Source: Burkholderiales bacterium
GTDB taxonomy: Bacteria; Pseudomonadota; Gammaproteobacteria; Burkholderiales; Burkholderiaceae_B
Length of the DNA: 46,046 bases
Assembly: GCA_021299735.1 (NCBI GenBank)
Contig: JAJTEM010000017.1
Coordinates: forward strand, 1 to 46,046
Reading direction: 5' to 3'
Part shown: piece by piece, positions 34,121 through 42,879 of the stretch
Position numbering within the stretch: position 1 is the stretch's first letter
Layout: each line of letters begins with the position of its first letter
Position numbers and translations under genes: made by a program
Notes under the pieces: generated by a model
Told to the model about the DNA's origin: nothing
Databases searched by the model: none
Seen by the model: only the letters and a program-made list of their open reading frames with translations

Positions 34121-35701
34121 TCACTGTCGAATCAGGTGGTCAAATGCGGCCAGTGAAGCATTGGCACCTTCACCCATGGCAATAATAATTTGCTTGTAAG
34201 GCGCAGTGGTGCAGTCGCCCGCTGCGAAAACACCTTTCATGCTGGTGTGCCCTTTGTGGTCCACCACGATTTCACCGTGCTTGCTCAATTCCAGCGTGCC
34301 TTTCAGCCAGTCGGTGTTGGGCAGCAAACCAATTTGAACAAAAATGCCTTCGAGTTCAACCTGCTTTACTTCATTGGTTGCGCGGTCTTTGTAGGTAAGG
34401 CCGTTTACCTTGGTACCGTCACCGTTCACCTCGGTGGTGAGTACGTTCAAAATCACTTTCACATTGGTCAGGCTGTATAGCTTTTTCTGCAACACAGCAT
34501 CGGCTTTCAGCTTGGTGTCAAATTCAAACAAGGTGACTTCTTTCACAATACCAGCCAGGTCGATGGCAGCTTCAACGCCGCTGTTGCCACCACCAATTAC
34601 CGCCACGCGTTTTCCTTTGTACAAGGGGCCATCGCAGTGCGGGCAATAGGCAACACCCTTGTTGCGGTACTCGGCTTCGCCTGGCACATTCATTTCTCGC
34701 CAGCGCGCACCGGTACTCAAAATAATCGTTTTGCTGGTCAGCTTCGCACCGTTTTCCAGTTCAACTTCAACTTTGCCATCGGAAAGTTTGGTCAAGCCTT
34801 TGGCACGTTGCAGGTTCATCACGTCAATTTCATATTCCTTCACGTGTTGTTCCAGTGCGGCCACCAGTTTCGGCCCTTCGGTTTCTTTCACTGAAATGAA
34901 GTTTTCAATGCCAAGCGTATCCAAGACCTGTCCGCCAAAGCGTTCAGTAACCACGCCTGTTTTCACGCCCTTGCGTGCGGCGTAAATTGCAGCAGCAGCA
35001 CCAGCAGGGCCTCCACCCACGATCAACACATCAAATTCGCCTTTGGCATTCAGTTTGGCGGCGTCTTTTTCTGCAGCGCCAGCGTCCAGTTTTGCAACAA
35101 TTTCTTCCAGGGTCATACGGCCTGAACCGAAACTTTCAGTGCTGTTGCCAGTTGTGCTGCTTGTGCCCTGGAATACGGTGGGCACCGCCATTACTTTTCT
35201 TTCTTCCACGAGAGGCTGGAACATGCCGCCATCAATCATGGTGTGGCTAAATGCCGGGTTCAATGCAGCAATGGTATTGAACGCCTGTACTACATCTGGG
35301 CAGTTGTGGCAGCTCAATGAGATAACGGTTTCAAAATGGCCGCCATTGGCTGGTGCCCGCAAGCCTTTGATTTGTTCGATAAGGTCTGCTTCTACTTTGG
35401 GTGGGTGGCCGCCTACATGCAGCAAGCCCAACAGCAGGGATGTGAATTCATGCCCCATGGGTAAACCGGCAAAGCGCACACGGCCTTCCTCGCCCAGTTT
35501 GGCAACCGAAAACGAAGGGCGCAAATTGTAGTCGCCATCCAGGCGCACGCTAACCTGGTTTGAACACTCGGCAATTTCCTGCACCAGCTGTTCCATGTCG
35601 CGTGCTTTGTCGCTGTTGTCCAGCGAGGCCACCAATTCAATGGGATGCCGCAGCATTTGCAAATAGGTTTTCAGTTGTTGTTTGATGTTTGCGTCGAGCA
35701 T
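34121..35701 (-). CDS. ahpF: Alkyl hydroperoxide reductase subunit F
   Basis: 526 aa from ATG 35701, with GGAG eight bases upstream. The N-terminal double-thioredoxin domain has its redox pair in CHNC (C131, C134). The FAD/NAD(P)H disulfide-reductase body has [18 protein letters not shown], a second redox pair YCPHC (C353, C356) and [15 protein letters not shown]. All parts of AhpF are present at normal length. It passes electrons from NADH to AhpC. It is about 96 bases downstream of ahpC on the same strand. Confidence 0.97.
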   Translation of the reverse strand: MLDANIKQQLKTYLQMLRHPIELVASLDNSDKARDMEQLVQEIAECSNQVSVRLDGDYNLRPSFSVAKLGEEGRVRFAGLPMGHEFTSLLLGLLHVGGHPPKVEADLIEQIKGLRAPANGGHFETVISLSCHNCPDVVQAFNTIAALNPAFSHTMIDGGMFQPLVEERKVMAVPTVFQGTSSTTGNSTESFGSGRMTLEEIVAKLDAGAAEKDAAKLNAKGEFDVLIVGGGPAGAAAAIYAARKGVKTGVVTERFGGQVLDTLGIENFISVKETEGPKLVAALEQHVKEYEIDVMNLQRAKGLTKLSDGKVEVELENGAKLTSKTIILSTGARWREMNVPGEAEYRNKGVAYCPHCDGPLYKGKRVAVIGGGNSGVEAAIDLAGIVKEVTLFEFDTKLKADAVLQKKLYSLTNVKVILNVLTTEVNGDGTKVNGLTYKDRATNEVKQVELEGIFVQIGLLPNTDWLKGTLELSKHGEIVVDHKGHTSMKGVFAAGDCTTAPYKQIIIAMGEGANASLAAFDHLIRQ

Positions 35702-35744
35702 GGGGTACTCCAGGTGTGTTCTTTAATTCTTTTGAACATATGGG

Positions 35745-35765
35745 CCGCCCCCTTGTGGGGAGCGG
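35745..35765 (-). terminator. Hairpin between ahpC and ahpF
   Basis: Arms CCGC-C-CCC and GGGG-A-GCGG (one mismatch), loop TTGTG. It has no T-run, so it is more likely to lower ahpF transcription or protect the ahpC mRNA end than to stop transcription fully. Confidence 0.45.
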
Positions 35766-35797
35766 TTTACTGCCAGAAATTCAAAGGTGATTTGAAT

Positions 35798-36361
35798 TTA
35801 GATTTTGCCAACCAGGTCCAGTGATGGAGTCAAGGCTGCGTCGCCTTCTTTCCACTTGGCTGGGCAAGCCTGGCCAGGGTTCTTGGCGATGTACTGAGCG
35901 GCTTGAATCTTGCGCTTCAGTTCAGATGCGTCACGGCCAATGCCCAGGTCGTGCACTTCCATCACCTTGATTACGCCCTGTGGGTCGAGTACGAATGTAC
36001 CGCGCAGTGCCAAACCTTCTTCTTCAATCATCACGCCGAAGTTGCGTGTAATTTGACCTGTGGGGTCGCCGATCATTGGGAAGCGGATTTTGCCGATTGT
36101 TTCTGTGGCGTCGGCCCAGGCTTTGTGTGTGTAGTGTGTGTCTGTTGAAACAGAGAACACTTCTACACCCATGGCTTTCAGTTCTTCGTACTGGTCAGCC
36201 AGGTCGCCCAGTTCAGTGGGGCACACGAATGTGAAGTCAGCTGGGTAGAAGAAGAAAACGGACCACTTGCCCAATACATCGGCTTCGGTCAGGTTGATTT
36301 CTTTGCCGTTCCAGTATGCGGTGGCTTTGAAAGGCTTGATTGTGGTATTGATCAAAGACAT
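35798..36361 (-). CDS. ahpC: Peroxiredoxin AhpC
   Basis: 187 aa from ATG 36361, with GGAGG about eight bases upstream. Peroxidatic C47 is in [10 protein letters not shown] and the resolving Cys is in [10 protein letters not shown], with the typical Prx1 GGLG-equivalent (LVGKI end) of bacterial AhpC. It reduces H2O2, organic peroxides and peroxynitrite and is recycled by AhpF. The OxyR-like box and promoter lie directly upstream. Confidence 0.97.
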   Translation of the reverse strand: MSLINTTIKPFKATAYWNGKEINLTEADVLGKWSVFFFYPADFTFVCPTELGDLADQYEELKAMGVEVFSVSTDTHYTHKAWADATETIGKIRFPMIGDPTGQITRNFGVMIEEEGLALRGTFVLDPQGVIKVMEVHDLGIGRDASELKRKIQAAQYIAKNPGQACPAKWKEGDAALTPSLDLVGKI

Positions 36362-36411
36362 TTGAAGTCCTCCAAAAAGTTAATGAACAGTCAGTAAACT
36401 AATTCGAAGCA

Positions 36412-36440
36412 ATGCTAACAAAAAAATTGTGCGATTGCAA
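36412..36440 (-). promoter_or_regulatory. ahpC promoter
   Basis: On the minus strand: -35 TTGCAA (36440-36435), a 17-bp spacer and -10 TAGCAT (36417-36412), about 50 bases upstream of the ahpC start. Good match to a sigma-70 promoter. Confidence 0.7.
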
Positions 36441-36441
36441 A

Positions 36442-36478
36442 ATTTAATTGATTTATTGAATTAATCGAATAAATCTAT
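36442..36478 (-). promoter_or_regulatory. OxyR-like tetrad upstream of ahpC
   Basis: Four 4-nt elements ATAG, CGAT, ATAA, AAAT are spaced by exactly seven bases each, as in the OxyR pattern ATAG-N7-CTAT-N7-ATAG-N7-CTAT (half the positions of elements 2-4 degenerate). The last element ends one base before the -35, the position from which OxyR contacts RNA polymerase. Confidence 0.55.
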
Positions 36479-36479
36479 C

Positions 36480-36773
36480 GGGTGATATGCAGATGCTTTT
36501 TCAATGTAAGTCTCTAATCCACAAAGGAAAAGGGTTTGAGGGGAAGTGGCCTGATTCTGTAAATGTAAGCCAATTGGAGTAATCACTCTAATTGTTATCG
36601 CAGAGTTTTTTAAAACTGGCTGTCTATTCTTGAGATTGTTGCGTTGCAAGGTAAGCCTGAAGGTACACATTGGCCCGATTCCGCTGTCGTGCTTCGTCGC
36701 AAATTGCTTATGATGTTTGGTACGTACGCTTCGAGCGTTTTGTTTGCAGGGCGGTTTTTGGCGTTTCCCCACC
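36480..36773. other. Intergenic region between ahpC control sites and the DedA gene; no gene seen
   Basis: About 290 bases. An open frame on the minus strand across it overlaps the ahpC control region and shows no recognisable protein, so I do not call it. A TATGAT at 36,708-36,713 is a possible -10 for the DedA-rhodanese gene, but no matching -35 stands out. Confidence 0.4.
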
Positions 36774-37676
36774 ATGTCTTTGTTTGAAACCACCGAGGTT
36801 TTGGTTTTCTTCAACGTGCTGTTGCAGCAGTTGGGCGCGCCTGTGCCTGCAGTACCCACCCTGATTTTATCGGCGAGTTTGTCTGGTCAGTGGTCCGGTA
36901 TTTTTCTGCTTGCAGTGGTGGCCACCTTGGCTTCGCTGATTGCCGATTGGGCCTGGTACCTTGCTGGGCGCTTTTATGGCTATCGGGTGTTGTCGGTGTT
37001 GTGCAAGTTGTCCATCAATCCCGAATCATGTGTTAGCCAAACCGAATCCCGTTTTCGCGTGTGGGGGCCTTGGTCTCTCGTTGTTGCCAAGTTCATTCCC
37101 GGTTTTTCCACGGTGGCGCCGCCCATTGCCGGCGCAGTCAAAATGTCCATTCTCAGTTTCACAATAGCATCGGCAGTTGGCGCATTTTTGTGGGCCATGG
37201 CTGCGCTGCTTGCAGGCTGGCTGTTTCAGGAACAGGTCAATGCAATTTTTGCAGCCCTCCAAAACAACCTGTTCATTGTGGGTGTATTCGCTGCGTTGAT
37301 TGTTGCCTTGGGGTTGATGTGGAAGCTGGCGCGCCGCGACGCTTTTCTGGCCACTCTGAACATGCCCAAAGTTCCCGCTGCGGAAGTTCTGGCTTTGGTC
37401 AAGGCAGGGCAGGGCAATTTGCGGCTTGTTGACCTTCGTCCTGCTGTTGTTCAAGAAGCCGAGCCACTGGCAGGTTGGTTACCCGCCAACGCTGAAAGTG
37501 CATTGGCGGCAGCCCGCGCATGGCCGAAAACCGATTTGATTGTCACCATGTGTGCTTGCCCCGGTGATGTCAGTGCGGCCAATGTGGCGGGCCTTTTGCG
37601 CAAACAGGGTTACAGGCAGGCCAAAGCCATGGCGGGTGGCTACGAGGCCTGGCTTGCCACCAAGCGGCTGAATTGA
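36774..37676 (+). CDS. DedA-family membrane protein fused to a rhodanese domain
   Basis: 300 aa from ATG 36774. Residues 1-195 form a DedA/SNARE-associated membrane domain: five or six helices including ADWAWYLAGRFYGYRVLSVL and the conserved KFIPGFSTVAPPIAG re-entrant motif. A C-terminal rhodanese-like domain follows (residues 215-300) with LRLVDLRP and the catalytic loop at C260-A-C262-P. DedA proteins move lipid carriers or maintain proton-motive force and envelope lipid balance; the rhodanese part may carry sulfur or sense redox. Such fusions are known in Proteobacteria but the coupling is unexplained. Single-gene unit between ahpC and phnD. Confidence 0.88.
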   Translation: MSLFETTEVLVFFNVLLQQLGAPVPAVPTLILSASLSGQWSGIFLLAVVATLASLIADWAWYLAGRFYGYRVLSVLCKLSINPESCVSQTESRFRVWGPWSLVVAKFIPGFSTVAPPIAGAVKMSILSFTIASAVGAFLWAMAALLAGWLFQEQVNAIFAALQNNLFIVGVFAALIVALGLMWKLARRDAFLATLNMPKVPAAEVLALVKAGQGNLRLVDLRPAVVQEAEPLAGWLPANAESALAAARAWPKTDLIVTMCACPGDVSAANVAGLLRKQGYRQAKAMAGGYEAWLATKRLN

Positions 37677-37827
37677 AATACCTTTATTCAGCGCTGGAGG
37701 CCAAAGGCGCAATAACTGCCCTCGAATTCAATTCAAATTCCTGTAACCTTTGCGAATTGTTTAGCGTAATAAGCGTTTAGATTTTCATTTTATTTTAATT
37801 ACCCGATTTCCAATACGGAACCTGACC

Positions 37828-38694
37828 ATGCGTTTATTGACCAAAGCCCTGATCGGCGCTTTCAGCTTTGCCCTTGTTTCAAGCCCTGCAATTGCGCAAG
37901 AAGTAATTCAGTTTGGCGTGGGCTTGTACCAGCCCGACAAAGACAAAAACGATGCCACTTACACACCCTTGGCCCAGTACCTTGAAAAGAAGTTGGGCAA
38001 GCCCGTGAAGCTGCGCACGGTGAGTAGTTGGGAGGGTTTGGCGAAATCGCTGGCCAACGGTGAAACTGACATTGCACTGATGGGTCCATGGGGTTATGTA
38101 CTGGCCAACAACGAGGCCAAAGCGCAGGCTGTGGCCACGATTGAGTATGAAGGCAAGCCAGAATATTTTGGCATTATGGTGACCAACCCGAAAAGCGGTA
38201 TTAAAAGCATGGCCGATTTGAAGGGCAAAACCTTTGCGTTTGGCGACAAGGGTTCAACTTCGGGCTACCTTATTCCTTTCCATTATTTCCAGAAGCAGGG
38301 CATCAACCCCGATACGTATTTTTCCAAGGTGATCAACACCAGCCACCAGGCCATTCAAACCCAAGTTACCCAGGGCGCGATTGATGCGGGTGCCGATTAC
38401 AACCGCAACCGCGACGCCATGATTGCCGATGGTTTGATCAAGGCTGAAGATTCAAAAATTATCTGGACATCCGATCCCTTGCCCAATGATGCATTTGCTG
38501 TCAGCAGCAAGTTGTTCGAAGACAAAGCCTTTGTGGCCAAGTTGCAAGAAGCCTTGCTTGGCATTGGTGCTGAACTGAAAAACCAGCCCAACTTGCTGCC
38601 ACCCCGTTACACCGGTTTTGCGAAAAAAGACAACAGCTACTACAAGCCCATTCGTGATGCAGGCTTGGCCACTGGCCGTTTGCAGCCCAAGTAA
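37828..38694 (+). CDS. phnD: Phosphonate/phosphate-type ABC substrate-binding protein PhnD
   Basis: 288 aa with a Sec signal peptide ending AIAQ (about residue 24). PhnD motifs include FGVGLYQPDKDKN, TDIALMGPWGYVLA and the ligand-loop GDKGSTSGYLIPF with Ser/Thr residues that hold the phosphonate group. It is periplasmic and first gene of phnD-phnE-phnC. Related PhnD proteins also bind phosphite or other oxyanions, so the ligand is not certain. No clear Pho box was found upstream. Confidence 0.9.
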   Translation: MRLLTKALIGAFSFALVSSPAIAQEVIQFGVGLYQPDKDKNDATYTPLAQYLEKKLGKPVKLRTVSSWEGLAKSLANGETDIALMGPWGYVLANNEAKAQAVATIEYEGKPEYFGIMVTNPKSGIKSMADLKGKTFAFGDKGSTSGYLIPFHYFQKQGINPDTYFSKVINTSHQAIQTQVTQGAIDAGADYNRNRDAMIADGLIKAEDSKIIWTSDPLPNDAFAVSSKLFEDKAFVAKLQEALLGIGAELKNQPNLLPPRYTGFAKKDNSYYKPIRDAGLATGRLQPK

Positions 38695-38712
38695 AGGGGC
38701 TGTTTAACCACC

Positions 38713-39594
38713 ATGAATTGGATGCAGTTCAAGTTGCGCCTGAAAGGCCGGCTCGGTTTTTTCGGGCTGGTCTTTTTGTATGCCTTTATCGTGTTTGGCT
38801 GTGTGTACAGCCTGGCCACGGCCGGTGATTTATCCATGGGCAGAAACCCTGTGGCCAACTTCATTAAAACAGCCACTGAATTTGCACGCCCCAGTTTTCT
38901 CGATGTGTGGCTGGGCGACCCAGCTTACCAGTACAAAAGCGACGATGGCGCGGTGCTGCGCACCGAGAACCGGCAGGAGGTTGAACAACAATGGCTGGTG
39001 CAGTTGGGCTATGCCACCTGGACTACATTCAAAATAGCAACTCTGGGTTCATTGCTGGGTGCAATTCTGGCTTTGCCTTTTGGTGTGCTGAGTGCAAAAA
39101 ATATCAAGGCCCCCCGTTTGCTTACCGCATTCTCGCGTTTGGTGCTGGACACATCCCGTTCCATTCACACACTTGTGTTTGGTTTGGTGTTGGTGGGCAT
39201 TGTGGGCCTTGGCCCCACAGCGGGTATTCTGGCCATTGCCTTTCATAGCCTGGGTACTTATGGCAAGTTGTTTGCAGAATCAATTGAAACACTTGACATG
39301 GCCTCGATTGAAGCAGTGAAAGGGGTGGGTGCAAGCCCGTCACAAACCTTTTTTTGGTCGGTGTGGCCCAATGTGTTGCCCCAGTGGGTCAGCAGCCATT
39401 TGTACCTGTGGGAATACAATATTCGCGATTCAACCATTCTCGGAATTATTGGTGCCGGCGGTTTGGGCTTGCTGATTTCAGAGGCGGTGGCTTTGTTCCA
39501 GTGGGGGCGACTGTCAACCATTCTGATTGTGGTGGTGCTGATGGTGACTGCATTTGATGCGATCAGCCGCAGAATTCGGACGGCACTGCTATGA
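38713..39594 (+). CDS. phnE: ABC transporter permease PhnE
   Basis: 293 aa from ATG 38713, 18 bases after phnD. One N-terminal helix precedes a periplasmic loop and five more helices. The EAA-type loop is SIEAVKGVGASPSQTFFWSV. It forms the inner-membrane channel with PhnC. Its stop overlaps the phnC start (ATGA). Confidence 0.92.
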   Translation: MNWMQFKLRLKGRLGFFGLVFLYAFIVFGCVYSLATAGDLSMGRNPVANFIKTATEFARPSFLDVWLGDPAYQYKSDDGAVLRTENRQEVEQQWLVQLGYATWTTFKIATLGSLLGAILALPFGVLSAKNIKAPRLLTAFSRLVLDTSRSIHTLVFGLVLVGIVGLGPTAGILAIAFHSLGTYGKLFAESIETLDMASIEAVKGVGASPSQTFFWSVWPNVLPQWVSSHLYLWEYNIRDSTILGIIGAGGLGLLISEAVALFQWGRLSTILIVVVLMVTAFDAISRRIRTALL

Positions 39595-40328
39595 GCACCA
39601 ACATCATTGAAATTCAAAACCTGGAAATGGTGATTGCCGGGCGGCGTATTTTGAAAGTGGATTCCCTTCAAATTGCACGCGGTGAAAAGGTGGCCATTCT
39701 TGGCCGCAACGGTGCGGGAAAATCTACCTTATTGCGTTGCCTAAACGGGTTTGTAAAACCTACAGCCGGGCACATTGTAGTGAACCAGCGCACCGTGTTT
39801 CCGCTGCGCCGTGAGCGCGATTTACGCCCAGTGCGTGCGCAGGTTGGCCAGGTACTGCAGGGGCTGCACTTGGTTGCACGGCTAAGCGCCATGGAAAATG
39901 TATTGGTGGGTGGTTTGGCCCGAATGCCGCGCCTGCGCAGTTGGGCACGCATTTTCACCACTGAAGAAACGCAGCGTGCCCATGCAGCCTTGCAAGCAGT
40001 CGGCATGGCGCATTTGGCAGAAAAGCGCGCCGACAAACTTTCAGGTGGTGAGCGCCAAAAAGTAGCCATTGCCCGCATGCTGATGCAGCAACCTGAATTG
40101 GTATTGGCCGACGAGCCCACCGCTGCACTCGATCCCACTGCTGCCGATGAAGTGTGTGAACTGCTGGTGAAAGCCACCGAGAATTCCACATTGATTACTG
40201 TGGTTCACAATGTGAGCCTTGTGCCCTTGTTAAGCCACCGTGTAATTGGCCTGAAAGCTGGCGAGGTGGTGCTTGATTGTGCCAGCCATGAATTAACGCA
40301 AGCGCAACTTGACAATTTGTACGAGTAA
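39591..40328 (+). CDS. phnC: ABC transporter ATP-binding protein PhnC
   Basis: 245 aa from ATG 39591. Walker A is GRNGAGKSTLL, the signature LSGGERQKVAIARML and Walker B LVLADEPTAALDPT are all present. PhnC-type ATPase that powers import through PhnE. The next gene starts three bases after its stop. Confidence 0.94.
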   Translation: MSTNIIEIQNLEMVIAGRRILKVDSLQIARGEKVAILGRNGAGKSTLLRCLNGFVKPTAGHIVVNQRTVFPLRRERDLRPVRAQVGQVLQGLHLVARLSAMENVLVGGLARMPRLRSWARIFTTEETQRAHAALQAVGMAHLAEKRADKLSGGERQKVAIARMLMQQPELVLADEPTAALDPTAADEVCELLVKATENSTLITVVHNVSLVPLLSHRVIGLKAGEVVLDCASHELTQAQLDNLYE

Positions 40329-40331
40329 ACC

Positions 40332-41258
40332 ATGAGTGAGCAAGCAGGGCGAAGCTGCCCCATTCGATACCAGTACGGCGCAGCGAAAATTGCGCAAGCC
40401 CCACTTGTTGCCTGCGATGTGTTGTACGTGGTGGGTGGTCTGTACGGCAATGGGTTTGCGTTGAATGCGGTTGAGAATTTGGCTGCACAGGAAGCAGGCC
40501 ACGTTCGCATTTGTTTCAATGGTGACTTCAACTGGTTCAACAAATCGCCTGAAGACTTCATTCAAATTAACCAGCGGGTGTTAAAACACGATTGCATTTT
40601 GGGCAATGTGGAAGCCGAGCTTGGCGAGCCTTTGGATGCCGCCGATTGTGGTTGTGCTTATCCCGAGAACGTAGACCAAGGTGTTGTGGATAGGTCCAAT
40701 TTCATTCACACCGAATTGAAGCGATGTGCACAACAACACCCCGATTTACTGGGCGAGTTGTTACAAAAACCTTACTTTGCACGCTACAGCGTGGGCAGTT
40801 TGAATGTGGCCGTGGTGCATGGCGATGGCGATTCATTGGCAGGTTGGCGTTTTGACCCAGCCCATTTGCAACAGGCTGATGAAGCCCCATGGCGTGCTGC
40901 CTTGTTTGAAAAAGCGCAAGTGAACATGTTTGCCAGCAGCCACACTTGCAGTGCAGCGTTTCATAGTGAGCCCTTGCAAAATGGGCAAATCGGGCATACC
41001 GGCTTAATCAGCAACAACGGTGCAGCAGGCATGGCCAGCGAACCCGGAAGCTTGAATGGATTGTTCACAAGAATTTCAGCAACACCTTTGAGCAATTCTT
41101 CTTTGGTGTTTCAAAGCACCCAACTGAATGGTGTGTGGGTTGAGCAGGTGCGTGTAAAAATCGACCAAGCAGCATGGCAGCAGCACTTTCTAAGCCAGTG
41201 GCCTGAAGGCACTGCGGCGCATACATCGTATTTCAAGCGAATCAGCGAAGGTGTTTGA
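40332..41258 (+). CDS. Metallophosphoesterase-like protein with altered first metal motif
   Basis: 308 aa from ATG 40332, three bases after phnC, so part of the phn operon. The calcineurin-like fold is recognised from YVVGGLYGNGFALNAVENL (32-50), FNGDFNWF (D65), LGNVE (90-94), VVHGD and SSHT. The usual first motif D-x-H-G-N is here G-G-L-Y-G-N (35-40), so two metal ligands are missing, while the later GD, GN-E and H motifs remain. It may bind one metal, use another ligand or be a non-catalytic binder. Position suggests processing of the ester or oxyanion imported by PhnCDE; no C-P lyase genes are present. Confidence 0.75.
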   Translation: MSEQAGRSCPIRYQYGAAKIAQAPLVACDVLYVVGGLYGNGFALNAVENLAAQEAGHVRICFNGDFNWFNKSPEDFIQINQRVLKHDCILGNVEAELGEPLDAADCGCAYPENVDQGVVDRSNFIHTELKRCAQQHPDLLGELLQKPYFARYSVGSLNVAVVHGDGDSLAGWRFDPAHLQQADEAPWRAALFEKAQVNMFASSHTCSAAFHSEPLQNGQIGHTGLISNNGAAGMASEPGSLNGLFTRISATPLSNSSLVFQSTQLNGVWVEQVRVKIDQAAWQQHFLSQWPEGTAAHTSYFKRISEGV

Positions 41259-41276
41259 AATACCAAGTACACGGCA

Positions 41277-42869
41277 CTAAGCACATGCCACTGATCCGTC
41301 CGATCGTGGGTCGGCAGCGCCCTCCATCATGCCATTGGGGTGGCGCACCACAGCGCCGGCATGGCCCATGGTGTCGCTGAATGCTTCGGGCAACACTTCC
41401 AACACATGGCCTGCATTGCGCAGTTGTTGAACCAGCTGTTCATCAAACCTGTTTTCCAGTTTCAAGGTGGTGCTTTGTTCGCCCCATGTGCGGCCCAGCA
41501 ACCAGCGGGGTGCGGTAACAGCAGTTTGAAGTGGCTGATTAAAAAGTGCATACCTGCTAAATACAGCAGCTTGTGTTTGAGGTTGGCCTTCACCACCCAT
41601 GGTGCCGTACACCATGCTGCGGCCATCGTGAAAACGCGCCATGGCGGGGTTCAATGTGTGGAAGGGTTTGCGACCCGGTTCCAGCCTGTGCAGTGCATTT
41701 TCTTTCAAAGAAAAACTGATGCCCCTGTTTTGCCACATCACGCCAGTTGAAGGGCACACAACACCTGAGCCAAATTCCCAGAAAACGCTTTGAATAAAGC
41801 TTGCGGTGCGGCCTTCGCTGTCAATGCAACCCATCCAGATGGTGTCGCCTTGCCAAGCCTCTTGTGGCCAGGGTAGGGCGCGTTTCATGTCAATTTTTTT
41901 CGCACGCGCAGCCAGTGCTTCGCGGCTTAGAAAGCTGCTGGGGTTCACAGTCATGTAAGCAGGGTCGGTGCAGTAGTGGTCGCGAACCAGAAAGGCTTGC
42001 TTGGTGCTTTCCACCAGGCCGTGTAAGTGATCGAATCCATCGGGCTGTTGCACTCCAAGTGTATCGAACATGCCCAGAATCATCAGCGAGGCCATGCCTT
42101 GCGTGGGCGGTGTCATGTTGTAAATGGTGCTGTTGTTCAGTTCCGTTTGCAGTGGGGTTACGTACTGCGCATGGTGATTATTTAAATCAGAAAGGCTGAT
42201 TGGGCTGCCCACGCGGGCCAAATCGTCGGCCATGGCTTGGGCCAGTTCACCGCGGTAAAAATCAGCCAGCCCAACCTGACCCATGCGTGCAAGCGTGTCG
42301 CCCAAGGCGGCTTGTTTCAACACGCTGCCTTCCACCGGCACTTTGACATTGTTCAAAAAATGTTCGGCAAATCCGGGTGCTGTTGAAAGTTCATCAAACT
42401 TCACGCGGGTTAAGCGTTCCTGGCTGCTGCTAACTGCCACGCCCCTGCGCGCATGCACCACAGCATCTTCAAGCAAGCGGCTTAAGGGCAATTTGCCACC
42501 CCATTGTTGCGCTACCTCTTGCGCTTTTATCCAGCCGCCCACGGTGCCTGCTACTGTAAGTGCAGCCAATGGCCCACGGTTGGGAATGGCGTCAAAACCC
42601 TGGTCAGTGTAAAAAGTACGCGTGGCTTTTTTAGCAGCTTTTCCGCAGGCATCAATACCCACAGGTGCTTTACCCGGTTCGCTGAGCAGCCAGAAACCAT
42701 CACCACCGATTGAATTCATGTGCGGGTACACAACAGCAATCGTGGCGGCTGCAGCAATCATGGCTTCAGCTGCATTGCCACCTTCTTTCAATACATCCCG
42801 GCCAGCTTGTGCAGCCAAGTGGTGCGGCGCTACAAATATGCCTCCCAGTGCGCGTTTGGTGTGAATCAT
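41277..42869 (-). CDS. Gamma-glutamyltransferase family protein
   Basis: 530 aa from ATG 42869, with GGGAG seven bases upstream. N-terminal blocks (GGNAAEAMIAAAATIAVVYPHMNSIGGDGFWL) and the catalytic start of the small subunit, near Thr in GDTIWMGCIDSEGRTASFIQ then FGSGV, are those of Ntn-hydrolase GGT/YwrD-type enzymes that autocleave. No signal peptide, so cytoplasmic, unlike classic periplasmic GGT. It would split or transfer gamma-glutamyl groups from glutathione-like or other amides. Last gene of the MFS-MocR-GGT operon. Confidence 0.85.
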   Translation of the reverse strand: MIHTKRALGGIFVAPHHLAAQAGRDVLKEGGNAAEAMIAAAATIAVVYPHMNSIGGDGFWLLSEPGKAPVGIDACGKAAKKATRTFYTDQGFDAIPNRGPLAALTVAGTVGGWIKAQEVAQQWGGKLPLSRLLEDAVVHARRGVAVSSSQERLTRVKFDELSTAPGFAEHFLNNVKVPVEGSVLKQAALGDTLARMGQVGLADFYRGELAQAMADDLARVGSPISLSDLNNHHAQYVTPLQTELNNSTIYNMTPPTQGMASLMILGMFDTLGVQQPDGFDHLHGLVESTKQAFLVRDHYCTDPAYMTVNPSSFLSREALAARAKKIDMKRALPWPQEAWQGDTIWMGCIDSEGRTASFIQSVFWEFGSGVVCPSTGVMWQNRGISFSLKENALHRLEPGRKPFHTLNPAMARFHDGRSMVYGTMGGEGQPQTQAAVFSRYALFNQPLQTAVTAPRWLLGRTWGEQSTTLKLENRFDEQLVQQLRNAGHVLEVLPEAFSDTMGHAGAVVRHPNGMMEGAADPRSDGSVACA

Positions 42870-42879
42870 TTTTTACTCC

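Noticed and set aside
36461..36859. 132-aa minus-strand frame upstream of ahpC
   Set aside because: It overlaps the OxyR-like box and the DedA start, has no ribosome site and no family.
37677..37827. Pho box upstream of phnD
   Set aside because: No pair of CTGTCAT-like direct repeats with the right spacing was found; the single CTGTAAC is not enough.
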